A stretch of 32,567 nt of DNA from Streptomyces sp. MZ04 (GTDB lineage Bacteria > Actinomycetota > Actinomycetes > Streptomycetales > Streptomycetaceae). Under the pieces are notes generated by a model. It was given only the letters and a program-made list of their open reading frames with translations, was not told the DNA's origin and did no database searches. Shown here piece after piece: positions 8,247 to 15,668 of this stretch (its first letter is position 1; each line of letters starts with the position of its first letter). The DNA lies in contig NZ_SRIC01000063.1 of the NCBI RefSeq assembly GCF_004684775.1, positions 1-32,567 on the forward strand. The letters run 5' to 3'. A program made the position numbers and the translations under genes.

Positions 8247-8263
8247 GACTACGATGAGTGGTC
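8247..8263. promoter_or_regulatory. Candidate BlaI-type operator
   Basis: GACTAC (8247-8252) and GTGGTC (8258-8263) form an inverted repeat (5 of 6 pairs) around GATGA. The ACTAC..GTRGT style matches operators of BlaI/MecI-family repressors (TACTACA..TGTAGTA in mycobacteria). It lies 53 bp before the start of the blaI-like gene, in the gap shared with the divergent DUF6153 gene, so it could control both directions. A second short dyad, GCACT-GCA-AGTGC, lies at 8176-8188. Confidence 0.5.
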
Positions 8264-8315
8264 GTCGGTGCTGGAGGGGCGAGCGGTCCGGACTCCGGGA
8301 GTGGAAGGAGCGGCA

Positions 8316-8684
8316 GTGCGTCAGCTGGGTGAGCTGGAGGCGGAGATCATGAACCGCCTATGGGCATGGGGCCGGCCGGCGACCGCGCGCGACGTGCTGA
8401 CCGACATCAACAAGAAGCGCCCCGTTGCCTACAGCACGGTCAAGACTGTGGCCGAGATCCTCTATGGCAAGGGCATGCTGCGGCGCGAGAAGGAGGGCAG
8501 GGCCTGGGTGTACGAGCCCACCTGCACCCGGCAGCAGTACACGGCGGCGCTCATGCAGGAGGCCCTCGGCAGCAACCCGGACCCGGCGGGTGCCCTGCTC
8601 AGTTTCGTGGAGCAGATGGCTCCCGCGGAGGCCGATGCCCTCAGGGCCGCGCTGAGGGCGGCGAAGCGGCGGAGCGAAGCGTGA
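8316..8684 (+). CDS. BlaI/MecI/CopY family transcriptional repressor
   Basis: From GTG 8316 (AAGGAG five bases upstream) the product is 122 aa, the normal size of BlaI proteins. The in-frame GTG at 8301 would add five residues. The winged helix covers residues about 1-75: RQLGELEAEIMNRLWAWGRPATARDVLTDI, then the recognition region RPVAYSTVKTVAEILYGKGMLRREKEGRAWVYEP. The C-terminal dimerisation helices follow. In the family, repression is relieved when a partner M56 protease cuts the repressor. That partner follows here, its GTG overlapping this stop codon. The beta-lactam, copper or other signal cannot be deduced; no beta-lactamase gene is present. Confidence 0.92.
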   Translation: MRQLGELEAEIMNRLWAWGRPATARDVLTDINKKRPVAYSTVKTVAEILYGKGMLRREKEGRAWVYEPTCTRQQYTAALMQEALGSNPDPAGALLSFVEQMAPAEADALRAALRAAKRRSEA

Positions 8685-9598
8685 TCACGGCCGTGACGCT
8701 GACCGGCTACGCGTCTCTGGTGGGAGCCGTGGCCCCGTATCTCCTGGTCCGGGCGCGCTGGCCGCACCAGGCCCCGACCGTCGCGGTGCTCGCATGGCTC
8801 GGCCTGATGGTGACGTTCGTCGTGTCCGCCACCCTGGCGCTGAACCACCTGGTCCTGGCCGAGCGGCAGCACGTGCACAGCGGTCTGCTCGGGCTGCTCA
8901 GTGCCTGCGGCGTGGTGATCGACGCCCGCGCGGGCGACATGACGCCGGCGTTCAGCGACTTCACCGCACTCCTCGGTCCGGCGGCCATCGTGCTGCTGCC
9001 TCTGGGGTGGCTGCTCCACACCGCGAGGAGGTCGCGCCGGGCCCGGCAGCGTCAGCTCGACATGCTGGCTCTGGTCGGCAGCCCCGCCGCTGAGTACGAC
9101 GCCACGATCGTGGAGCACGACGTCCCCGCGGTCTACTGCCTGCCAGGGCGTGCCTGTCGGGTGGTCGTCACCCGGGGTGCGCTGGATCTCCTTTCCGGCC
9201 CGCAGCTGCGGGCCGTTCTCGCGCACGAGCGGGGGCACATCGAGGGGCGGCATCATCTGCTGCTCATGGTCACGGAGGCGTTCGGCAGGGCCTTCCCCGG
9301 GCTGCCGCTCGCCCGGCACGCCAAGGAGCAGACGGAACTGCTCCTGGAGATGGCCGCCGACGACCACGCCCTGCGTTTCCACCCACGTGAGGAGCTGGCG
9401 ACAGCGATGTGCGAGGTCGCCTCGGGGCGTGTGCCGCGGGCGGCCATGGGGGCGGGCGGTCCCGGAACTCTCATCCGGCTGCGCCGCGTCCTCAACCCGC
9501 GGGCGAGGCCCCGCCGCGTGACCTGGGTGGCGGTCGTGGCCACCTCGGTGACGGCTCCGCTGCTCCCGCTGCTGTTCACCTGCGGGCACGTCGTCTGA
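8681..9598 (+). CDS. M56 family (BlaR1/MecR1-like) membrane metallopeptidase
   Basis: Start GTG 8681 overlaps the TGA of the upstream repressor (GTGA), indicating translational coupling; GGAG lies six bases upstream. The 305-aa product has hydrophobic segments near residues 5-22, 33-55, about 90-112 and 280-300. It carries the zinc protease motif HERGH at 182-186, inside LRAVLAHERGHIEGRHHLL, with downstream acidic candidates ELLLEMAADDHAL for the third ligand. It lacks the penicillin-binding sensor domain of BlaR1, as is usual for actinobacterial M56 proteins. The likely role is to cleave the neighbouring BlaI-type repressor in response to an unknown envelope signal. Confidence 0.92.
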   Translation: MITAVTLTGYASLVGAVAPYLLVRARWPHQAPTVAVLAWLGLMVTFVVSATLALNHLVLAERQHVHSGLLGLLSACGVVIDARAGDMTPAFSDFTALLGPAAIVLLPLGWLLHTARRSRRARQRQLDMLALVGSPAAEYDATIVEHDVPAVYCLPGRACRVVVTRGALDLLSGPQLRAVLAHERGHIEGRHHLLLMVTEAFGRAFPGLPLARHAKEQTELLLEMAADDHALRFHPREELATAMCEVASGRVPRAAMGAGGPGTLIRLRRVLNPRARPRRVTWVAVVATSVTAPLLPLLFTCGHVV

Positions 9599-9731
9599 GC
9601 CGACCTGGGGTGACAGGACCGTACGTGGCACCGCGAGCCTTTCGCGCGCCTGCTGGGCCGAGGGCGGGCCGAAGGAGAGGGATGCCGCCCGCCGGGCTCC
9701 CTCGGACCGCGCCCTCCGTCACCGCGGGCCA

Positions 9732-10598
9732 TCACCGCGGGGGACCGGTCCCCCTCCCGCTGCCTGCACCGTCCGTACCGGGTTCTGCCCTGGGGCTTGA
9801 AGGCGCAGCGGATGCCTCGAACGGAGCGTCGCCGTTGAGGTAGCGGCCGGGGGACGTGCCGACGGTCCGCCGGAACGCGGCGAGGAAAGCGCTGGGCGTC
9901 GCGTACCCCACGGCGTGTGCCACCCGGGAAACGGGCCGGCCCTCAGCGAGGAGTGGGAGGGCGGCACGCAGCCGTACGTGGGTGCGCCAGCGGTCGAAGC
10001 TCATGCCGGTGTCCTGGACGAACAACCGGGTCAGGGTTCGTCGGCTCACTCCGACGGCCCGTGCGTGAGCTTCCAGGCTCCGTGGGTCCGCCGGGTCGGC
10101 GAGCAGCGCGTCGGTCACGGCGCGTACGCGGTCGTCGGTGGGGTCCGGCACATCGATGGGTGTGGCGGGCAAGGGGCGCAGCAGGTCGAGTACGACTGCC
10201 TCGGCGCGTAGCCGTGCGTCGTCGGGGAGGTTCTTGCGGCTGAGGTAGGCGATCAGATGGGCCAGGAGACCGTCGACGCCGATCGGCGTGGGTTCCGTCC
10301 AGTCCAGTTCGCATCGGTCCGGCTCGAAGTAGAGGCTGCACAGCACCGCGTCGCGGGTCGCGCCGGTCCGGTGGACGACCCCCGCGGGCAGCCAGAGGGC
10401 CCGCGTGCGCGGCAGCACCCAGTAGTCCTCGTCGACGGCGACACCGAGCACCCCACGCTGTGCCCAGGCCAGTTGGTGCTGCGGATGACGGTGCGGGACG
10501 AACCACCGCCCGGACGCCAACGGAAAGTTCCCGACGACGATGGCGCCCACCCCGGCTGGTACGGCCCCTTCGACGGCATCGGTCATGCCGGCCAGCAT
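9732..10598 (-). CDS. AraC family transcriptional regulator
   Basis: I place the start at ATG 10598 (MLAGMTDAVEG), preceded by GGGGA; ATG 10586 is an alternative. The 288-aa product has an N-terminal cupin sensor domain (VPHRHPQHQLAWAQRGVLGVAV, about residues 30-120). A C-terminal double helix-turn-helix spans about 170-265: SLEAHARAVGVSRRTLTRLFVQDTGMSFDRWR and then PVSRVAHAVGYATPSAFLAAFRRTVGTSPGRY. It diverges from a DHA2 exporter across a 136-bp gap holding a large palindrome, so it most likely controls that exporter and itself. The C-terminal 25 residues are low-complexity and lie over a GC-rich palindrome at 9739-9754 that may help end transcription arriving from the M56 gene. Confidence 0.92.
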   Translation of the reverse strand: MLAGMTDAVEGAVPAGVGAIVVGNFPLASGRWFVPHRHPQHQLAWAQRGVLGVAVDEDYWVLPRTRALWLPAGVVHRTGATRDAVLCSLYFEPDRCELDWTEPTPIGVDGLLAHLIAYLSRKNLPDDARLRAEAVVLDLLRPLPATPIDVPDPTDDRVRAVTDALLADPADPRSLEAHARAVGVSRRTLTRLFVQDTGMSFDRWRTHVRLRAALPLLAEGRPVSRVAHAVGYATPSAFLAAFRRTVGTSPGRYLNGDAPFEASAAPSSPRAEPGTDGAGSGRGTGPPR

Positions 10599-10605
10599 AT
10601 GTCCC

Positions 10606-10638
10606 CGATGCGATACGACGTGGCCTCGTAGCGCATCG
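10606..10638. promoter_or_regulatory. Operator-like 33-bp palindrome between the AraC and DHA2 exporter genes
   Basis: Thirteen-base arms CGATGCGATACGA (10606-10618) and TCGTAGCGCATCG (10626-10638) are complementary at 12 of 13 positions around CGTGGCC. The arm begins just upstream of the AraC start and lies 97 bp before the exporter ATG. The likely ligand is the AraC-family protein itself. Confidence 0.6.
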
Positions 10639-10734
10639 CGGCCAGCGGGGCGGGTGCATAGCGTCGTCCTATGCCGATCAATCCCCCGCGCCACGGGCGC
10701 CGCCGCAAGTGCACGGCCAGACAGGGAGCCTGAC

Positions 10735-12291
10735 ATGACCCCGATATCAACTACCGCCGCTGCCAGTCCTGTTGGGCGCCGCGGGCTTGCCCTGGTGGTG
10801 CTGTGCTTCGTGCAGTTCATGCTCGTCCTGGACGACAACGTGGTGAGCGTCGCGCTCCCCAGCGTGCGCGATGACCTCGGCTTCAGCAGCGCGGGTCTGG
10901 CCTGGGTCGTCAACGCCTACTTCCTCGCCTTCGGCGGGCTGTTGCTGCTGTTCGGGCGCATGGCCGACCTGCTGGGCCGCAGACGCGTCTTCCTCACCGG
11001 GGTGGTGCTGTTCGGTGCGGCGAGTCTGGTCTGCGGGCTCGCGCAGGAGCCCTGGCAACTGGTGGCCGGGAGGTTCGTCCAGGGCGCGGGATCGGCGATG
11101 GCCAGCCCGGCCGCGCTGGCACTGATCAGCCTCCTGTTCCCCGGCACCGAGGAGCGCGCCAAGGCGTTCGGCATCTGGGGCGGCATCGCGGCTCTGGGCG
11201 GCACGATGGGCCTGGTGATCTCCGGCGCGCTGACCGGCCTCGCGTCCTGGCGTTTGATCTTCCTCATCAACCTGCCGGTTGCCGCGGCGGCCGTTGTGCT
11301 GCTCCCGCGCCTGGTCCCCGAGAGCCGGGCCGGGCGCGCGGCCCGACTCGACGTACCCGGTGCGGTACTCGGCACCGGCGCCCTGGTGTCATTGGTCTAC
11401 GGCCTTCTCCAGACCGGGGAGTCGGGCTGGGCGGACCCGGCCGTCGTCGCGTTCCTGGGTTTCGCCGGGCTCTTGGCCGTCGCTTTCCTCGCGGTCGAGG
11501 CGCGAACGGCCGAGGCACTGGTGCCGTTGTCGTTCCTGGCCTTCCGCTTCCGCGCCGTGGCCAACGGGGCGACTCTGCTGTTCTCCGCGGCCATGTACGC
11601 GATGGCCTTCCTGCTGATGGTGCACCTGCAGACCGTGCTGGACTACCGCCCTCTCACGGCAGGGCTCGCCTACCTGCCCTACGGCGCCGGGATCCTCGCG
11701 GGCATGTGGCTGTCCTCGCGAGCGGTGGTCAGGTTCGGCATGCGCCCGGCCCTCGTCGGGTCGCTCCTGATCACCGCTGCCGGACTGCTGCTGCTCTCCG
11801 GCGTGGCACCGGGCGACAGTTACGCCTCCGGGATCCTGCCCGGCATGCTCGTCACGAGCCTGGGATGCGGACTGAGCCTGCCCGCCCTGACCGTCGCCGC
11901 ACTCACGGGCACCACCGAGGAGAACGCCGGGCTCGGCTCGGCCGTCCTGAGCTCCGTCCAACAGGTCGGAGGTGCCGTGGGGGTGGCGCTGCTCGTCGCT
12001 CTGGCCGCGCGCCGCAGCGACGCTCGGGCCGCAGAGGACGGTCGGCTGCGCGCAGCGACCGAAGGCTTCTCCTTGGCGCTCGCCGTCGCCGCCGCCGTCC
12101 TCGCGCTCGGGGCTGTCCTCATAGCGGCGTCGCTCAGGAAGCTCCACGGCCCGTCGACTGCGCTCGGCACAGGAGAAGAGGCCCCGGCGGTCACGCCAGT
12201 CGCGCACACCTCGGACCAGAGCGGTGATCTCGTCCTTGGCGTCGGCCTCGCTCGAACAGTCGACGAGGAGGGTGACAGCGAACCTCGTTAG
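10735..12291 (+). CDS. MFS drug exporter, DHA2 (14-TM) family
   Basis: ATG 10735 has GGGA seven bases upstream. The 518-aa product starts the membrane domain at about residue 15 (LALVVLCFVQFMLVLDDNVVSVALPSV), with the DHA2 motif LDxxxVxVALP. It carries motif A GRMADLLGRRRVFLTGV and motif C-like GPxxG-region sequence GGTMGLVISGALTGLASWRLIFLINLP. About 14 hydrophobic segments run to residue about 470. Proton-driven export of a hydrophobic drug or metabolite is expected. The last 35 or so residues (from about APAVTPVAHTSDQSG) are hydrophilic and unlike the family, and the stop overlaps a tandem repeat; the true C-terminus may have been changed by a rearrangement. Confidence 0.93.
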   Translation: MTPISTTAAASPVGRRGLALVVLCFVQFMLVLDDNVVSVALPSVRDDLGFSSAGLAWVVNAYFLAFGGLLLLFGRMADLLGRRRVFLTGVVLFGAASLVCGLAQEPWQLVAGRFVQGAGSAMASPAALALISLLFPGTEERAKAFGIWGGIAALGGTMGLVISGALTGLASWRLIFLINLPVAAAAVVLLPRLVPESRAGRAARLDVPGAVLGTGALVSLVYGLLQTGESGWADPAVVAFLGFAGLLAVAFLAVEARTAEALVPLSFLAFRFRAVANGATLLFSAAMYAMAFLLMVHLQTVLDYRPLTAGLAYLPYGAGILAGMWLSSRAVVRFGMRPALVGSLLITAAGLLLLSGVAPGDSYASGILPGMLVTSLGCGLSLPALTVAALTGTTEENAGLGSAVLSSVQQVGGAVGVALLVALAARRSDARAAEDGRLRAATEGFSLALAVAAAVLALGAVLIAASLRKLHGPSTALGTGEEAPAVTPVAHTSDQSGDLVLGVGLARTVDEEGDSEPR

Positions 12292-12322
12292 CGCAACAAG
12301 TGCAACGCGCAACAAGTGCAAC
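12291..12322. repeat. Two tandem copies of a 16-bp sequence
   Basis: GCGCAACAAGTGCAAC occurs at 12291-12306 and again at 12307-12322 with no spacer. The first base is the last base of the exporter's TAG. On the other strand each copy reads GTTGCACTTGTTGCGC, resembling paired operator half-sites of MarR-type regulators. That reading is speculative. Confidence 0.75.
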
Positions 12323-12592
12323 GGGAGTCGCGTGCCCACGAGTTCTACGGAGTGGTGTGGTGTTCACGTCGCAGTCCTTTCCTGCGCACCCGGCCGAGAC
12401 GGCTGCGGGGGGTGGAAATCAGTGCCGTCTGCCGAGCTGCGAGGGGCGGCTGCCGGCCTGATTTGCCGCCTCTGCTGGCAGGCCATCAGAGGCTTTGGTG
12501 CTAATGCATTTAGCAGTTAAGCTCTGGCCTCAGTTCTTCGTGGCTGTCGGTCACCCAACTGGGGTGGCGGCGGAGGAGAAGGAGTTTGCCTC
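12323..12592. other. Intergenic stretch upstream of the NlpC/P60 gene
   Basis: I find no convincing gene here. There is a GGCGGC/GCCGCC stem at about 12447-12474 and a small dyad GCTAA-TGCAT-TTAGC at 12500-12514 in a locally AT-richer patch that probably holds the promoter of the downstream gene. I looked for the ydaO (c-di-AMP) riboswitch often found before actinobacterial cell-wall hydrolases and do not recognise its conserved core. Confidence 0.4.
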
Positions 12593-13639
12593 GTGGCGTC
12601 ACACCGTCGCCCCAAGCAGCCGAGCCGGGCGTACGCGACCGTGGTCGGCGCGACGGCCGCAGCTGCAGCGGCCGTCGTCGTTTCTGCACCGTCGGCCCAG
12701 GCCGACCCGGTGCCGGACCCGACCAAGAAGGGGGTCAAGGCGCAGGTCGACCGGCTCTACGAAGAGGCCACGCAGGCCACCGAGAAGTACAACGGGGCGA
12801 ACGAGAAGCGGGAGAAGCTGCAGAAGGAGATCGGTGATCTGCAGGACGTCGTAGCCCGTGGCCGCGAGGAGCTCAACGAACTCCAGCGGGGACTCGGCTC
12901 GACAGCGGCGTCGCAGTACCGAAGCGGTGGAGTCGACCCGTCAGTCCAGCTCTTCCTGTCCTCCGACCCCGACGGCTACCTGGACAAGGCGGCCGCCCTC
13001 GACCGGATCGGCAACAAGCAGTCCGCCACCCTGAAACTGACCCAGGCCAAGCAGCGCACCCTGGACCAGCAGCGCCAACAGGCCGCCGAGAAGCTGGAAG
13101 ACCTGTCCGGCACCCATAAAGAGCTGCGCGAGAAAAAGAAGGAAATCCAGGGGAAGCTCGGCCAGGCCCAGAAGCTCCTGAACACGCTGACAGCGGAGGA
13201 GCGCGCCAAGATCGCCGCCGAGGAAGACCGCGCCAACCGCGCCGGCCGGCGGGCCGAACCCGGCAACGAGGCGAGCGCGTCACAGCGCGCCGCGGCAGCC
13301 TTCAGCGCCGCCAAGAGCCGGGTCGGAATGCCGTACGTGTGGGGGGCCTCCGGACCCAGCTCCTTCGACTGCTCCGGGCTGACCTCCTGGGCCTTCAAGC
13401 AGGCGGGTGTCTCCATACCCCGTACGTCACAGGCGCAGGCCGATGCCGGTACGAGGATCAACTCCCTGAGCGCTCTCCGGCCGGGTGACCTCATCATCAT
13501 GCGCGACGACCTCAGCCACGTCGGCTTCTACGCCGGCAACGGTCAGATCCTCCATGCGCCCAAGCCCGGGGCGCAGGTGCGTTATGAGCCGATCAGCACC
13601 AGCGGCATGCCGTTCATGTGGGGCGTTCGCATCAGTTGA
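12593..13639 (+). CDS. Secreted NlpC/P60 (C40) peptidoglycan endopeptidase
   Basis: GTG 12593 follows GAGAAGGAG. Residues 1-38 are a signal peptide ending near SAQA-DP. Residues about 50-215 are charged, heptad-like coiled coil (VDRLYEEATQATEKYNGANEKREKLQKEIG; AQKLLNTLTAEERAKIAAEEDRANR), as in RipA/Cwl-type hydrolases. The C-terminal C40 domain carries catalytic C260 (FDCSGLTSWAFKQ), H309 (LSHVGFY) and H321 (ILHAPKPG). It should cut the stem peptide between D-Glu and diamino acid in the cell wall; the coiled coil probably autoinhibits or targets the enzyme. Length 348 aa is typical. Convergent with the MFS gene downstream. Confidence 0.95.
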   Translation: MASHRRPKQPSRAYATVVGATAAAAAAVVVSAPSAQADPVPDPTKKGVKAQVDRLYEEATQATEKYNGANEKREKLQKEIGDLQDVVARGREELNELQRGLGSTAASQYRSGGVDPSVQLFLSSDPDGYLDKAAALDRIGNKQSATLKLTQAKQRTLDQQRQQAAEKLEDLSGTHKELREKKKEIQGKLGQAQKLLNTLTAEERAKIAAEEDRANRAGRRAEPGNEASASQRAAAAFSAAKSRVGMPYVWGASGPSSFDCSGLTSWAFKQAGVSIPRTSQAQADAGTRINSLSALRPGDLIIMRDDLSHVGFYAGNGQILHAPKPGAQVRYEPISTSGMPFMWGVRIS

Positions 13640-13733
13640 GCGGCGTTTCTCGCAGCCTCGACCCCGCGCGTGACAGTGGCCGTCGCCCGCGCAGAGCGGT
13701 GCGGCGGCCAAGTCTCGTGCTGTACGCGGTGCT

Positions 13734-15014
13734 TCACGCGGCCTTGGACAGGGTGGACCGGTCGCCGCTCGGTGCGTGAACGGCGGGCGTCACAGGGCTG
13801 GTCCTGGTTCCGATTCCTCGTCCGTCGTGGCGCGGCCAGAGGACGAGGGCGCCGAACGCCCCGGCCGCGGCGAGGACCGCGAGCACCGACCAGGCGACGG
13901 TGAAGCCGGCGTTCGTGCCCAGCCATCCCGCGATGGGGTAGGTGATCAGCCAGGCCAGGTGCGACAGGGAGAACTGCGCCGCGAACGCCTCGGGGATCGC
14001 GTTCCGCGTGACCGAGGCGCGCAGGACCTTGCCGGTCGGCGTGATGATCAGCGCCATGCCGATGCCGATCACGGTCCAGATGATCGCCGTACCCGCCCAT
14101 GAGGTGAGGCCGGCCCCGATGAGTGCCACCGCGGCGGCCGTGCCGCCGACGAGGATTCCGGCGCCGGTGGTCATGACGGTGCGGGCGGCGATTCGGTCGA
14201 GAACACGGGGCAGTACGAGGGCAGCCAGGAGGGTTCCGGTGCCGGAGGCGGCGAGCATCCACGCGACGTCCGACTGCGAGCCGCCGAGTTCGTCGCGTAC
14301 GTAGTTGACGGTGTTGACGACGACGATCGAACCGGCCGCCGCGACCACGAGGTTGAGCGCCATGATGCCGCGCAGCCGCGGTGTCCTGAAGAAGGTCCTG
14401 ATTCCTGCTGCCGCCTTGTCCCATGCCTTGGTGTGGACACTGGGGCGGGCGTCGGGGATACGCGTCCACAGGATGAGCAGGCCGGAGAAGAGGAATCCGG
14501 CGGAGGTGCCCAGGAACAGCCAGTTGAAGCTCATGAACGTCAGGGCGACGGCGGCAAGGACGGGGCTGAGCAGGCTCTCCATGGTGGAGGCGACCTGGGA
14601 GGCGGACAGGGCGCGGGTGTAGTCGGACTCGTCGGTGACGATGTCGGGGATGACGGCCTGGAACGTCGGGGTGAACGCGGCGGAGGCGGCCTGGAGGAGG
14701 CCGATCAGGACGTAGATGTGCCAGACCTCGGAGATCAGCGGCAGTGCCAGGACCACCGAACCGCGGACCAGGTCGAGGAGGAGCAGGAGAGTTCTTCTGG
14801 GGACCCGGTCGACGTACGCGGCAGCCAGCGGGGCTATGACCACGTACATGACCATCTTGATGGTGAGGGCGGTTCCGAGCACCAGGCCGGCGTGCGGTCC
14901 TGCGAGGTCGTAGGCCAGCAGTCCGAGGGCGACCGTGGTCAGCCCGGTGCCGAACAGGGCGATGACCTGGGCACTGAACAGGCGGCGGTAGTCGCGGATG
15001 GCGAACAGACTCAT
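13734..15014 (-). CDS. MFS transporter (12-TM)
   Basis: This 426-aa protein begins MSLFAIRDYRRLFSAQVIALFGTGL, the usual opening of EntS/MdtH-like MFS exporters. It shows about 12 hydrophobic segments; the motif-A loop is YVDRVPRRTLLLLLDLVRG. The substrate is unknown. GGAAGGA lies before ATG 15014. It is the third gene of a minus-strand series (His-rich protein, CMD protein, this gene; gaps 42 and 81 bp) and is therefore probably driven from the palindrome-containing region near 16580. Such context suggests efflux of, or protection from, the agent sensed there. Confidence 0.9.
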   Translation of the reverse strand: MSLFAIRDYRRLFSAQVIALFGTGLTTVALGLLAYDLAGPHAGLVLGTALTIKMVMYVVIAPLAAAYVDRVPRRTLLLLLDLVRGSVVLALPLISEVWHIYVLIGLLQAASAAFTPTFQAVIPDIVTDESDYTRALSASQVASTMESLLSPVLAAVALTFMSFNWLFLGTSAGFLFSGLLILWTRIPDARPSVHTKAWDKAAAGIRTFFRTPRLRGIMALNLVVAAAGSIVVVNTVNYVRDELGGSQSDVAWMLAASGTGTLLAALVLPRVLDRIAARTVMTTGAGILVGGTAAAVALIGAGLTSWAGTAIIWTVIGIGMALIITPTGKVLRASVTRNAIPEAFAAQFSLSHLAWLITYPIAGWLGTNAGFTVAWSVLAVLAAAGAFGALVLWPRHDGRGIGTRTSPVTPAVHAPSGDRSTLSKAA

Positions 15015-15095
15015 GGCGGTGTCCTTCCGTGTCCGTGGGGCGGGGCACGGCTCCGGGATGGAGGCCGTGGCCCGCGGGTGCAGGCGGGGTTGTCC

Positions 15096-15626
15096 CTACG
15101 CACCGGTGACGCTCTTCGGTGTGAGGCCGGCGAGCAGATTGAAGGCGCCGGTGAGGATGTTGAGTGCGACGACGCCGACGACGTCGGCTATCGCGCGGTC
15201 GCTGTAGCCGTGCTCCCGTAGTGCGTCGATCTGTTCGTCGGTGATCGACGTCGGCTCGCGGTAGATCTGGAGGGCGAGGGTGGTGATCGCCGCGATCGCG
15301 GGATCGGCGGAGGTGCCCGTGTGGGCCCGCTCGATCTCTTCCTCGTCGACTCCCAGGGCGCGGGCGGCGCTGACGTGGGCGTCGAGGCAGAGCCCGCAGC
15401 CCTGTTGGGCCTGTACGGCGATCGAGATTCGTTCGCTGATTTTGCGGTCGAGCTTGGCTCGGCCCATGGCACGGCTGAGCTGGAGGTAGCCGCCGAGTAG
15501 GGCCGGCGAGTGCGCCATCGTGGAGACCATGTCGCCGATCTGGCCATGGCGGGAGACCAGGTCGGCGAGGAGGTCGCGCGAGGCGCCGACCGCGGTGTCA
15601 GGGGTGAGTCGGGTCAGGCGGGGCAT
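15096..15626 (-). CDS. Carboxymuconolactone decarboxylase/AhpD-like protein
   Basis: This 176-aa all-helical protein has the redox motif C77-G-L-C80-x3-H84 (QQGCGLCLDAHVSAARALG). It is the AhpD-type active site that links peroxide or thiol chemistry to CMD-fold proteins. Flanking text such as ERISIAVQAQQ and ALREHGYSDRAIADVVGVVALNILTGAFN matches peroxidase-related CMD proteins. It probably acts as a cytosolic thiol-disulfide or hydroperoxide reductase. It sits between the His-rich protein and the MFS transporter in the same operon, pointing to a combined metal/oxidative or sulfur stress response. Start ATG 15626 has GGAAGGAACG upstream. Confidence 0.92.
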   Translation of the reverse strand: MPRLTRLTPDTAVGASRDLLADLVSRHGQIGDMVSTMAHSPALLGGYLQLSRAMGRAKLDRKISERISIAVQAQQGCGLCLDAHVSAARALGVDEEEIERAHTGTSADPAIAAITTLALQIYREPTSITDEQIDALREHGYSDRAIADVVGVVALNILTGAFNLLAGLTPKSVTGA

Positions 15627-15668
15627 GACGTTCCTTCCGGTGTGGGTGGGTGGCCTACTGAGGTCGGG

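Noticed and set aside
8316..9598. Beta-lactam resistance locus based on BlaI and M56
   Set aside because: No beta-lactamase or penicillin-binding gene is present and the M56 protein lacks the penicillin sensor domain, so the signal is left open.
9739..9754. GC-rich 16-bp palindrome as a dedicated terminator
   Set aside because: It lies inside the C-terminal codons of the AraC gene and has no loop; it may help termination, but the evidence is too thin for a separate feature.
12323..12592. ydaO/c-di-AMP riboswitch before the NlpC/P60 gene
   Set aside because: The gene type made this worth checking, but I cannot find the conserved core or the expected paired regions.
14433..15221. Long plus-strand frame across the MFS and CMD genes
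   Set aside because: It spans two well-supported minus-strand genes and has Gly/Glu/Arg-rich shadow composition.
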